From Brevibacillus invocatus (GTDB taxonomy: Bacteria; Bacillota; Bacilli; Brevibacillales; Brevibacillaceae): a stretch of 64,000 nt of DNA. The stretch lies in assembly GCF_003710915.1 (NCBI RefSeq), contig NZ_RHHR01000003.1, positions 124,001 through 188,000 of the forward strand, given 5' to 3'. The translations under genes and the position numbers were made by a program. Positions 1 through 7,941 of the stretch are shown one piece after another. Numbering within the stretch: position 1 is the stretch's first letter; every line of letters starts with the position of its first letter. The notes beneath the pieces are model-generated. The model saw only the letters and a program-made list of their open reading frames with translations, ran no database searches and was not told the DNA's origin.

Positions 1-2
1 AA

Positions 3-305
3 GGCAAGGTCATCTCCTACGACAGCTGCGCAAGAATGATGGCCATTTTGAAACAGCAGCAGCATCGCGACCGGATCCCGCTCCACTTTCCTTATCCCAG
101 CGGCGATCTGATTGGCTCTCTGCCCAGCTGGGAGCTCGCGAACAAGACGGGTTCTGTTACCAATATTACACATGATATAGGCATTCTCTACGTCGGTTCG
201 AGCGCTGTCACGATCTGTGTACTGAACAAGGGATTGCCTCAAAAAGCCGCTGTGCAGACCATCGCCAGCATCGGGAAACTGGTATTCGACCTGTACAGCA
301 AGTAA
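3..305 (+). CDS. C-terminal end of a serine beta-lactamase-like hydrolase (cut by window edge)
   Basis: Only the last 100 residues are present; the frame is open to the left edge. The sequence NKTGSV followed by a predicted beta strand (DIGILYVG) matches the KTG box of class A beta-lactamase-like serine hydrolases, which lines the active site opposite the SxxK serine. The segment before it (ARMMAILKQQQ..RIP) fits the helix that precedes the KTG strand in that fold. Whether this is a true beta-lactamase or a related peptidase/esterase cannot be told without the SxxK and SDN motifs, which lie outside the window. A terminator hairpin follows 15 bases after the stop. Confidence 0.7.
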   Translation, partial: GKVISYDSCARMMAILKQQQHRDRIPLHFPYPSGDLIGSLPSWELANKTGSVTNITHDIGILYVGSSAVTICVLNKGLPQKAAVQTIASIGKLVFDLYSK

Positions 306-319
306 TCGACCAAACCACG

Positions 320-350
320 CCCACCCTCAGCAGGTGGGTCTTTGATTTTT
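320..350 (+). terminator. Rho-independent terminator after the beta-lactamase-like gene
   Basis: Stem CCCACC (320-325) pairs with GGTGGG (333-338), and is followed by a T-rich tract to 350. Confidence 0.75.
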
Positions 351-357
351 ATGACAT

Positions 358-400
358 AAAAAAGCGTGTACGCCATCCTTGCGGGTACGTACACGCTTTT
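358..400. terminator. Bidirectional terminator
   Basis: A 14-base stem (AAAAAGCGTGTACG at 358-371 against its complement at 387-400) has A and T runs at both outer edges, so it can end transcription from both sides. It sits 8 bases past the stop of the minus-strand oxidoreductase. Confidence 0.8.
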
Positions 401-408
401 TAGATCGA

Positions 409-1704
409 TTATTCTTTTTCCAGGATCAGCTTGCTTACTTCCATGGCACTGGAGAACGAGAGCTCAGACAGCTGTCCTTGTCCTTCGCACCAGTCTCCAG
501 CAAAGAAGAGGTTCCGGTAATCCGGGAGAGAGGTCGGCATCGGTTTTTGTGTCATCGTCCATTTGATCTCCTGGACAATCGCACGCGTGGAAACACGTGG
601 CACCACCAGTTGATCTCTCCAGCCAGGGAAGTGCTTGTCGTACAGATTTTCGATTTCCTGCTTGCGCTGTTCCACGATCTCTTTGTTACCAACCTCGGAT
701 TGGCGCAGGTAGGCAGTGGCCTGAAGCAATTGACCGCCTTCTGGCACACAGCTGTGGTCGTAGTACGAGATATCGGTAATAAAAATGTTGTTTTGCTTGT
801 CGTAAATATAGGAATAAGGCACGTCAATGCGTTCCTTCAAGCCTACGTCATACACGACAACGACTGTCGGTTCGTACTCGGCATATTGGGCAATGGCATG
901 CTCCAGACGAGTTTCGCTGAAGACCTTCACCATTTCCTTTGGTGGGATACAGCTGACGAATTCATCTCCTGTAATCTCACCATCCGGTGTCACGACTCCT
1001 ACAACCCGTTCGTCTTCTACGTGAATGGACTCGACCTTGGTTTTGGTCAAAATCGTACCATTGTTCGCCTCGATGACACGTACAAACTCCGAAATCAGCG
1101 CTTGCCAGCCTCCACCGATGTATGCAACCGGTTTGTTCGTCATAAACAAGCGGCTGTAATAATTGAAGAATACATCCGATGGAATCTTTTCAGGTTCACG
1201 GGTGAAGAAGTTGGAGGATGCCAGCGTCAGCATCATTTCCTTGACTTCCTCGTTGATGTGCTTTTTCTCCATCCACTTTTGAATCGAGAGATGGGGGTGT
1301 CCCTGCTCCATTTTCAGCATCGTTTTTAAAATTTCAAACGTAAACAATACTTTGTCCAAGCCTTTCAACAGCCTGGTTTGGAAAAGGCCCTGCACATTCG
1401 CCGGAACCGCTGTCAAGTCGCTTCCGATATCGTACTTTGCCTTGGTTGGATTGAAGTCTTGCCAATCAATCTTCAAATCCAGTTCTTTTTCAAACGTTCT
1501 CAGAACAGAACTGTCACGTGCGTAAATCGCATGTGCCCCGAAGTTAAAGTTGAAGCCTTTGATTTTCAAAGTTACGGCACGGCCACCCAATTGTCCGCGC
1601 TCCAATACAGCTACTTTTTTGCCTTTCGACGATAGATAGGCGGCTGTAGAAAGACCCGCAAGTCCTCCGCCTACGACAACAACGTCATAGTGATTGGTTG
1701 TCAT
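409..1704 (-). CDS. FAD-dependent oxidoreductase (amine oxidase / phytoene desaturase-like)
   Basis: 431 residues. The N-terminus has the Rossmann dinucleotide motif VVVGGGLAGL followed by an acidic strand end (VAVLERG), and the C-terminus has the second FAD contact typical of this superfamily (LFFAGDWCEGQG). This is the layout of monoamine oxidase, protoporphyrinogen oxidase and carotenoid desaturase relatives, and the substrate cannot be read from sequence. The ATG at 1704 is preferred over the TTG two codons upstream because AGGGGAG lies 7 bases before it. Monocistronic, ending at a shared terminator. Predicted cytosolic or membrane-peripheral; no signal peptide. Confidence 0.8.
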   Translation of the reverse strand: MTTNHYDVVVVGGGLAGLSTAAYLSSKGKKVAVLERGQLGGRAVTLKIKGFNFNFGAHAIYARDSSVLRTFEKELDLKIDWQDFNPTKAKYDIGSDLTAVPANVQGLFQTRLLKGLDKVLFTFEILKTMLKMEQGHPHLSIQKWMEKKHINEEVKEMMLTLASSNFFTREPEKIPSDVFFNYYSRLFMTNKPVAYIGGGWQALISEFVRVIEANNGTILTKTKVESIHVEDERVVGVVTPDGEITGDEFVSCIPPKEMVKVFSETRLEHAIAQYAEYEPTVVVVYDVGLKERIDVPYSYIYDKQNNIFITDISYYDHSCVPEGGQLLQATAYLRQSEVGNKEIVEQRKQEIENLYDKHFPGWRDQLVVPRVSTRAIVQEIKWTMTQKPMPTSLPDYRNLFFAGDWCEGQGQLSELSFSSAMEVSKLILEKE

Positions 1705-2035
1705 ACACAATCTCCCCTACGCGCTAGCGATGTTGATCTACTATATGATTTACGTCAAACCCAATCATTAGAATACTGGATATACGAAGCAGAAGTCAAT
1801 CATTATTGAACTCTGTCTATTTTTATACTGGTATATACCATTTTTTACCTGACAGTGTTGTCATACGAAGTGGATTCCTTTTCCAAATCAGGTGGGTAAA
1901 GATGTGTCTGCTCTCCCCTTGTCGGAGATCTGAACTAGTATTCCCTTCCAACCAACGGATATCCAGCATCAACTTGATTGACAGGATACGATCGTACATG
2001 GAACTTGAAAAAAAATAAACATCCCTTCGTCGAAC

Positions 2036-2180
2036 GGTTCTACCCACATCTTTGCACATGAACCCGCAAAAAAAGGACTTGATCAGGCATATCATGTAAG
2101 CAAGCTGTACGACAAGTAGCCGCTGCCCGTCTCGCAGAGGATTTGCCCGATGCTGAGATCGAGCAGTTGCTGCGATGGCC
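2036..2180 (+). other. Intergenic stretch with a possible decayed coding scrap
   Basis: The 500 bases from 1711 to 2215 hold no convincing gene. On the plus strand one frame reads HIFAHEPAKKGLDQAYHVSK and ends at a TAG. The adjacent frame continues as KQAVRQVAAARLAEDLPD and on to about 2180. Together they look like one coding stretch broken by a frameshift near base 2095. I do not recognise the family. The surrounding bases have no start codon with a ribosome site. This could equally be chance. Confidence 0.25.
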
Positions 2181-2215
2181 GGTCAGCGGCATGAGATCAA
2201 GAATTCTTGACTTCT

Positions 2216-3355
2216 TTAGTTCTGTTCATTTCGTCGCGTCATCTGCTGCCAAACTGTACCGCTGGCAGCTTCTCCGCTCTCAATCCGCTCCAGAGCCATT
2301 TTCACCTGCAGGCTCACTTCAAATTCCGGATCGTTCTGCGCCTCCTGCAAGGCTTCTAGTGCCGATTCGTCCCCAACCTCAAAGAGAAAGCGGGCCGCAC
2401 GCCAGCGCACCAGCTTGTTCCGATCCTTGAGCGCCTTGCACATTGCCGGGATTGCTCGGGGATCTCCCAAATCAGACAAGGTATCGCCTGCCGTGCGCCG
2501 TACAGAGACGGAATCATCCTGAAGTGCCTGATACAAGAGCGGATATACCGCCTCTGTCTCAACCATCCCTAGATAGACTACGGCTTGTCTGCGGATTGAG
2601 GATTTGGTATCCTGCAAAGCTTTTTCTAAAACAGGCAGATCATCCACTGTCGGCTCCATCCGATCAAGAGCTGCATATCGTTTTTGCCAGTCCGGATCGT
2701 CAAGCATATCGAGAGTGACAACCTTCTTCTCACGACGGATCGGCTCCGGAGCTTCTCCCGGCCCTTGCTGCATCGCTCGTGCGACGAGTTCCTCTACCCG
2801 CTCAGCTGGGTAAGAAGCATCGATTTCCTGAGCCACTTCTTCTCCAATCTCGCGCAAATCCCCGTATCGTACACCGTGCTCCACCCATTTTCGTTCCATC
2901 AGCAAATTAGGCGAAGCTGAACCAGCGCGAACAGCCGCTTGCCCAAATCTCTCCGGCAGAGCGGCACGAATCTGCTCGTTCCCCATCGTCACCTTTACTT
3001 GCATCGGTACATCGCGGAACATCTGGATATACACCTGCGCTTCACCAAATGCTGCACTGCTATCTTCTGCGCCAAAATCAGGAACTGCCAGATCCGTGCC
3101 TGCGTGTAAAATCTCGCGAGCTTGAGTCAGGATCTTTTGCCAATCAGCATTCGACTTGCGTTCCAGCGCAAGAAAATCTGCAGTATGAAAAATGGAGACA
3201 ACTCCATCGATAGACAACAGCTTGCCCATCATCGCAGGAGCCTGCTCCGATTTATCTTTTGTATAGACACGTTGAACACCATCTGGCAAACGCTCGTCCA
3301 CGTTCAGCTTCATCACATTTGGACTTGGCGTCGGCTCAATGGATAACAGTTTCAT
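2216..3355 (-). CDS. cvfC: Conserved virulence factor C family protein (Nfu_N plus HEAT repeats)
   Basis: 379 residues. The first 80 residues (KLLSIEPTPSPNVMKLNVDERL..) match the Nfu/NifU N-terminal scaffold-like domain. The C-terminal half holds tandem alpha-helical HEAT-like repeats (QKRYAALDRMEPTVDDLPVLEKAL.., IRRQAVVYLGMVE.., VRRTAGDTLSDLGDPRAIPAM.., VRWRAARFLFEVGDESALEAL..). This pairing is the architecture of the CvfC family, named from Staphylococcus aureus; its molecular role is unclear. The ATG at 3355 has AAGGAG about 9 bases upstream. The gene follows a decayed GNAT gene on the same strand. Confidence 0.8.
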   Translation of the reverse strand: MKLLSIEPTPSPNVMKLNVDERLPDGVQRVYTKDKSEQAPAMMGKLLSIDGVVSIFHTADFLALERKSNADWQKILTQAREILHAGTDLAVPDFGAEDSSAAFGEAQVYIQMFRDVPMQVKVTMGNEQIRAALPERFGQAAVRAGSASPNLLMERKWVEHGVRYGDLREIGEEVAQEIDASYPAERVEELVARAMQQGPGEAPEPIRREKKVVTLDMLDDPDWQKRYAALDRMEPTVDDLPVLEKALQDTKSSIRRQAVVYLGMVETEAVYPLLYQALQDDSVSVRRTAGDTLSDLGDPRAIPAMCKALKDRNKLVRWRAARFLFEVGDESALEALQEAQNDPEFEVSLQVKMALERIESGEAASGTVWQQMTRRNEQN

Positions 3356-3462
3356 GCTTCGTCACTCCTTTTCTCAGCGCTACTCCCAGCTTCCCCTTCA
3401 TGGTAGCACGGAATTCAACGGGAGTTCCAATGTACAGCTTCAATACCTGCACTTTGCCCTTC

Positions 3463-4005
3463 TCAGATAGGAAGCTTGTAGTAGTCGTTGGCAGACTTGA
3501 CAAAAAATCCGCACGATTCGTATAGCGATAAGGCCCCACTATTCACACAGGCCATCTGAAAACCGTGGACATTCAGCCAAATCAATGTCTCCATATCTTC
3601 CTCTTCGGCCAGTCGCAATTGGACAGATCCGAGATGGGGACTGATCTTTTATTGGGCTGAAGGTCCATCCAGTATTCGGAAAATGAATATTCGGCACCCA
3701 GGCTTTCTACAAACGCCTTGCCTGATGCGGATTCCCGCTGAACAATAAACAGCTGATGTGGTATGCTCCGCTTTTTGCATTCATCAGCCGACATCTCCTG
3801 AAGTGTACGGAAAATACCAGCTCGCCGGTAATCAGGATGAACCATTCCACTAACTTCTGCTTCTCCTCCATGAAAGGAGTAGAGTGTCAGGGTTCACTTT
3901 CAGATCGATTCCGTCATGCTCGTTGCAAAGCTGGACCAGCTTCTGGATGGCAGCCAGTTCGTCGGCCTCCAATGTAGCTTTTGCTACGAAAAGTGGTGAG
4001 ATCAT
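3463..4005 (-). pseudogene. Broken GNAT N-acetyltransferase gene
   Basis: The original start is the ATG at 4005, 12 bases after the DUF4931 gene and behind AGGGGG. Frame 1 encodes MISPLFVAKATLEADELAAI and on to a TAG near 3863. A second frame carries the acetyl-CoA loop (EVSGMVHPDYRRAGIFRTLQ) and stops at 3582. A third frame holds a GNAT-like C-terminal tail (NSGALSLYESCGFF, then DYYKLPI) ending at a TGA at 3463. The central strands between the first two pieces are missing, so there was at least one deletion and two frame changes. Two GNAT-like C-terminal segments may mean a former tandem-domain enzyme. Confidence 0.8.
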
Positions 4006-4017
4006 GCTCTTCCCCCT

Positions 4018-4776
4018 CTAAAAATAATGGCGTCTTAACTCTTGCACAATCTCCTCCAGATTATTGGCGACCTGCGGAATCGCGTATCCGACGTAAAGCG
4101 GAGAGGTCACGAATCGCGGAACGACCTTTGCCACCAGCTTCTGGCCCCAATGATAGAAGAAAAAGTTGTAGCTTTGAAAACGCGGATTGACGTGATGTAG
4201 GATCCAGTGAGCCAGTATTTGCAAGTAATCCGCCATTTTCCCCATCTGACCCCAATCGGAAAGGACGACATTGTACTCAAAAAAACCGGCTCTAGGCAAG
4301 GTGGAGAGAGTAAGCTCCACTCCGGTATCCCGATCAATCACTATCCCAGTAAAATCGGAATCCTTTACCTGCTGGAGATAATCGTATTGGTTCAGGCCCA
4401 CAATCTGCATATGGGGATGACGAATGCTGCCACCCGAATACGGGCCGTGGTTTTTGAAGAATAGAACGGACTGATATACGCCGCTTCGCTCCATTTCGAG
4501 CCATTTCTCCACCCCAAACGCCAGCAAAGCGCGAACATGCTCTTTGGAGTAAACAGACCAGTCACCCTCACACTGATCTGACTCTACCAGGACGGTTTGA
4601 TGTGTTTCCTTCAGCACGGGATACTTATTTTTCAGCCAGATCATCGTGCCCCGTTTTTCCAGCACATCCGTCAAGCTGTTTCGATCGCAAAATGGGCATG
4701 CTGTCTCGCGGTTATGGACACTTTCGGGCTTTTTTCTGCCAATGTGTATGTCAAAGTGCAAATGCGTCTGTGTCAT
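4018..4776 (-). CDS. DUF4931 protein, galactose-1-phosphate uridylyltransferase-like fold
   Basis: 252 residues. CPFC at residues 27-30 is a metal-binding pair, and HPHMQ (120-124) corresponds to the HPHxQ nucleotidyl-transfer motif of GalT and HIT-superfamily enzymes. The protein is shorter than GalT (about 340 residues) and matches the DUF4931 family in length and layout, so the substrate is unknown and may not be a sugar phosphate. It was the first gene of a minus-strand pair with the GNAT gene that follows 12 bases later, now broken. The ATG lies behind GGAGGG. No signal peptide, so cytosolic. Confidence 0.75.
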   Translation of the reverse strand: MTQTHLHFDIHIGRKKPESVHNRETACPFCDRNSLTDVLEKRGTMIWLKNKYPVLKETHQTVLVESDQCEGDWSVYSKEHVRALLAFGVEKWLEMERSGVYQSVLFFKNHGPYSGGSIRHPHMQIVGLNQYDYLQQVKDSDFTGIVIDRDTGVELTLSTLPRAGFFEYNVVLSDWGQMGKMADYLQILAHWILHHVNPRFQSYNFFFYHWGQKLVAKVVPRFVTSPLYVGYAIPQVANNLEEIVQELRRHYF

Positions 4777-4932
4777 CCCATTCCCTCCTGTTTCCCACTC
4801 CTTTTACTTTACATGGAAACTCCGTAGGCGTAAATCGTTCCACTCTTTCTTGATTTGCAGGTTATTCGCTTCACAAAAGGATATCCGTGTTTTACGATTA
4901 CAGCAGATCCACTACCCTGAGGAGGTTTACCT

Positions 4933-5584
4933 ATGATATCCATACACAAAGCTGCCTCCCGTTACACAGCCGATCACGGATGGCTAAAGAGCAACTTCAG
5001 CTTTTCATTCGCAGAATACTACGACCCATCGAACATGAGCTTCGGACCTCTGCGCGTTTTCAATGATGATACGGTTCAGCCGAATATGGGATTTGGCGCT
5101 CGGCCATCGAGACAGTACGGGTAGACAAGAAATCGTTCGCCCCGGCGAAGTTCAGCGGATGAGTGCCGGTACAGGGATTGTCCATTCCGAGATGAATCCT
5201 TCGTCTACTGAGGACGTACAATTCCTGCAGCTCTGGTTTGAGCCTGCCCAGTACGGCTTGACCCCATCCTATGAACAAAAGGCCTATGACCCTAGCAAAC
5301 TGACGAATCGGCTACACCCTGTTGTTTCTGCCAAGGGTGGCGAAGAGACTGCCTTGATTCATCAGGATATGACTCTCTATTTGTCAAAGCTGGAATCTGG
5401 ACAGACGCTTCAATTCGAGCAAACCGCCGGACGTCGAATATACCTGTTCGTCATGGAAGGGGAGCTTTTGCTTAATCAAGAGGAACTGCTTCATCGCCGG
5501 GACGCAGCGCGAATCACGGAGCAGCCCAGCCTTGAGATTGCCACATCATCCGGTGCCTTCTTCATGCTGATCGATTTGCCCTAA
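4933..5584 (+). pseudogene. Broken pirin family gene
   Basis: The first frame (MISIHKAASRYTADHGWLKS.., FNDDTVQPNMGFGA) is a normal pirin N-terminus from an ATG at 4933 behind GAGGAGG. It runs into a TAG at 5122. The rest (HRDSTGRQEIVRPGEVQRM.., MSAGTGIVHSEMNPS) continues in another frame to 5584. The segment that should join them, carrying the HPHRDME metal-ligand motif, is missing, so an out-of-frame deletion removed part of the first cupin. Pirins are iron-binding cupins, some with quercetinase activity; this copy cannot bind metal normally. Confidence 0.85.
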
Positions 5585-5606
5585 CATCGAATAGACGACA
5601 TGACAT

Positions 5607-5646
5607 CCGCAGCTTAAGTACGGATCTAGGCTGCGGCTTATTTTTT
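5607..5646 (+). terminator. Terminator after the pirin pseudogene
   Basis: Stem CCGCAGC (5607-5613) pairs with GCTGCGG (5630-5636), followed by CTTATTTTTT. Confidence 0.7.
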
Positions 5647-5704
5647 GTCTCAATTCCATCGTTTACAATCGTAGTAGTGAATGACAAAAAGGGGTTGGAG
5701 GAGC

Positions 5705-5950
5705 ATGGAAAGATCGTTTTACTATCCGGTTAGCTGGAGTGAAGCTCACCGGTATAAACTTCTTCTGGATGAGGAAGGCGTACCCTATGAAATCCTGACC
5801 CCATTGGATTTGCCTGTGCTGGAAGAGGGCATGCTGGCCATCGTCTTTCCTTCCATCCCACTGCGCCTGTATGCATCGGTACGAAACCTGTTTTACCGGG
5901 ATGGATTGCGATACCCCGATCCGATGTCTCGAGATATCTGGATCCGCTGA
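5705..5950 (+). CDS. Small uncharacterised protein
   Basis: 81 residues starting MERSFYYPVSWSEAHRYKLL, with GGAGG 4 to 8 bases before the ATG at 5705. I do not recognise the family. The pattern of an early strand, then SEAHRYKLLLDEEGVPYEIL and a later IVFPSIPLRLYASVRNLF, resembles the size and order of small DUF2007-like signal-transducing domains, but the match is only in outline. No membrane segment or cysteine is present. It is 69 bases upstream of the L,D-transpeptidase on the same strand, so the two may be co-transcribed. Confidence 0.6.
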   Translation: MERSFYYPVSWSEAHRYKLLLDEEGVPYEILTPLDLPVLEEGMLAIVFPSIPLRLYASVRNLFYRDGLRYPDPMSRDIWIR

Positions 5951-6019
5951 CTGAACAGTGTCATGAGGTACATCTGCGGACGGCGAACATAGGATGTGGT
6001 AGTACGGGAGGTGGAGGAG

Positions 6020-6382
6020 ATGCCGTCCTACAACATCCGCATTTCGATTACTGATCTCAGGCTTGACCTTTTTGATGGTAGCAAGCTAGTTCGCTCTTTT
6101 CCTGTTGCTCTAGGAAAGATCGCCACTTCTACCCCGCGAGGAGATTTTACGATAATCAACAAAGTTCCTTATCCGAATTCCTACCCCGGCGGCCCACTCA
6201 GTGTGTTCGGCACCTTTTGGCTAGGGTTGAGCAAGCCACATTATGGAATTCACGGAACCAATAACCCTGCCTCTATCGGTCATTATGTATCTCACGGATG
6301 CATCCGCATGTACAATCAGGACGTGAATGAGCTAGCCAAGCTTGTTCCTATCGGGACTCCCGTCCGTATTCGCCAGAAATAG
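6020..6382 (+). CDS. Minimal L,D-transpeptidase (YkuD domain)
   Basis: 120 residues made of a single YkuD domain. HGTNNPASIGHYVSHGCIRM (from residue 78) contains the catalytic His92-Gly-Cys94 and Arg96 of L,D-transpeptidases, which make or edit 3-3 cross-links or attach proteins in peptidoglycan using a cysteine. There is no signal peptide and no LysM domain, unlike B. subtilis YkuD, so how it reaches the wall is unclear; spore-associated cytoplasmic-looking versions occur in Bacillales. The ATG at 6020 is chosen over an upstream GTG because of the GGAGGTGGAGGAG just before it. A terminator follows 14 bases after the stop. Confidence 0.85.
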   Translation: MPSYNIRISITDLRLDLFDGSKLVRSFPVALGKIATSTPRGDFTIINKVPYPNSYPGGPLSVFGTFWLGLSKPHYGIHGTNNPASIGHYVSHGCIRMYNQDVNELAKLVPIGTPVRIRQK

Positions 6383-6396
6383 GCCCAAGGAAAACC

Positions 6397-6428
6397 AAAA
6401 CCCGCACTCTTCAGGAGAGGCGGGTTTT
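6397..6428. terminator. Bidirectional terminator
   Basis: AAAACCCGC (6397-6405) pairs perfectly with GCGGGTTTT (6420-6428). It serves the L,D-transpeptidase on the plus strand, and overlaps the last codons of the small minus-strand gene. Confidence 0.85.
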
Positions 6429-6647
6429 GCCATGACTCAAATTTTCGGTTGTGTTGGTTGTATTGGTTTCGTCAGATTCCAGGTAAACAATATAGCGCCT
6501 GGCTTGCTTGTACATAATCGACAAAGTCAATTCCCGGATTTTGTTCATGATCTCTTCTTTTTGTTCCGGCACATCCGTAACCAGTGCTTCTTCTTGAGTA
6601 GCCAGATAGGACATTACCCACTCTGGGTCCAGTTTGTATGCAGGCAA
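6411..6647 (-). CDS. Small acidic hypothetical protein
   Basis: 78 residues (MPAYKLDPEWVMSYLATQEE..) from a TTG start with AGAGGAG 8 bases upstream. Mostly helical and charged, with no membrane segment. Not recognised. The last codons (GKTRLS) fall inside a terminator stem, and the Thr-Asn repeat TNTTNTTEN near the end looks like low-complexity slippage, so the present C-terminus may be a recent extension. Confidence 0.5.
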   Translation of the reverse strand: MPAYKLDPEWVMSYLATQEEALVTDVPEQKEEIMNKIRELTLSIMYKQARRYIVYLESDETNTTNTTENLSHGKTRLS

Positions 6648-6778
6648 AGACAGCGACTCCTCTACTCTGTAATCCTCATTAGTCTACATGAAGGAAGCTG
6701 TCGTTCACAGCATCAATAACTGGCTGTATAAGCATAGTTTGACAACAAGTCCATTATTTCGTTGCTCAGGATCTTCCT

Positions 6779-7303
6779 TCAAGCCCCATCGCACAAGGTT
6801 ACAAACTCACCTGGATTGGACCGAATCGTGCGACCTATTCTGAGCAAAGTACCTTCACTCAGCTCTTGATATCTTTGATAGAGTCGGCTGGCTTCCTCTA
6901 TCAAGCTGGGATCCTCCTCCAGATCCAGGACAGATATTTGCGACATCTGAATGCCTAATCGCTGATTCCGTTCTTCTAGCACTACTTTCATTTCTTCTAA
7001 AAGGTGGAGGATATCTTCCTGCTCAAAATAGCGCAAGCCTGCCTGTATTCCGATCCAGTATGAAAAATGGTCCAACGTATAGGCGATCCAGCTGACGAAC
7101 TCGGCAACAGATGGATGTGCGTGATCATGCAAGACATGAAACATGAACAACGCCCGCTGTCCTGCGGTTAACTCCTTATACACTTCCATCTTGACCTGTG
7201 GGCTTTTCCCCTGAACCTGCTGCTGCACATGCTCGATACACGCACGTCCCAGCAGCTCAGTCTGCCAGGCATCAAATTTTTCCCGTTTCATTTTCGCCAA
7301 CAT
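6779..7303 (-). CDS. Uncharacterised helical protein
   Basis: 174 residues starting MLAKMKREKFDAWQTELLGR from the ATG at 7303, with GGGAGTG upstream. An open frame extends a further 130 codons, but that part is antisense to another broken gene and has unlikely composition. Predicted almost entirely alpha helical. It has a His-rich stretch (FMFHVLHDHAHPSVAEF) that could bind metal, though no known motif is seen. I do not recognise the family and give no function. Confidence 0.6.
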   Translation of the reverse strand: MLAKMKREKFDAWQTELLGRACIEHVQQQVQGKSPQVKMEVYKELTAGQRALFMFHVLHDHAHPSVAEFVSWIAYTLDHFSYWIGIQAGLRYFEQEDILHLLEEMKVVLEERNQRLGIQMSQISVLDLEEDPSLIEEASRLYQRYQELSEGTLLRIGRTIRSNPGEFVTLCDGA

Positions 7304-7435
7304 AGAATCACACTCCCTTCCATGATTATACAGGAAAAAATCCAAGGATAGCTTTTTCAGTTGGGGGATTCCACCTTTAAACATACCGAAAAAAAGTGAT
7401 AGAATTGGAAATATTGTTGTGGAAAGGGGCAAAAG

Positions 7436-7941
7436 ATGAAGAGTGCTGTGATCAGGAGGCCAAAAGCTTATCTGAATCAAGACATTGTGAGTGACGGCAA
7501 AGAAAGATACTTTCTCATCGCTTGCGATGGAGATAAAATAATCGGAACTATCGAATACGGCCCTCAAGCGAGCTGATCCATTCTTGTACGGAACATGCCT
7601 ATAAAGAACTGCCTGAACTGGGTACCGTCTTCGTCCATCCAGCCTATCAAGGGCAAGGGGTTGGCAATCAACTGTTAATCGAGATGTTCGCAACCTTTAA
7701 GAACAAAGGTATAGAAGAAGTTTGTTTGGATAGCGGCTATACTCGGGCACAAAAAATCTGGCAGCATAAATTCGGTGAGCCTGCTTATCTGTTGCAGGAT
7801 TACTGGGGTGAAGGCGTTCCTCACATGATTTGGCGAGTCAACGTGAATGACTTCGTATCCGAGAAATCACCCATGGAAGCAAGAAAGGCAGTGGCCGCCT
7901 TAAGCTCCACTGCTTTTACATGCTCATCTGATTACTTATGA
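7436..7941 (+). pseudogene. GNAT acetyltransferase gene with a frameshift and lost stop
   Basis: Starts at an ATG at 7436 behind AAAGGGG. The first frame (MKSAVIRRPKAYLNQDIVSD.., CDGDKIIGTIEYGPQAS) stops near 7577. A neighbouring frame then continues ELIHSCTEHAYKELPELGTV into the acetyl-CoA loop (VHPAYQGQGVGNQLL) and C-terminal strands ending IWRVNVNDF. The change of frame is between strands beta3 and beta4, so no complete enzyme is made. The frame then runs through the terminator hairpin at 7884-7917, suggesting the native stop was lost as well. Confidence 0.75.
7884..7917. terminator. Terminator hairpin
   Basis: AAAGGCAGTGG (7884-7894) pairs with CCACTGCTTTT (7907-7917) with one mismatch. 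It lies between the convergent GNAT pseudogene and the ABC-F gene and can serve both. Confidence 0.7.

Noticed and set aside
379-1329. 316-codon plus-strand open frame
   Set aside because: Antisense to the FAD oxidoreductase and begins inside a terminator.
3336-3539. 67-codon minus-strand frame overlapping the start of cvfC
   Set aside because: It is a shifted reading of the GNAT pseudogene tail; the frame ending DYYKLPI explains the same bases better.
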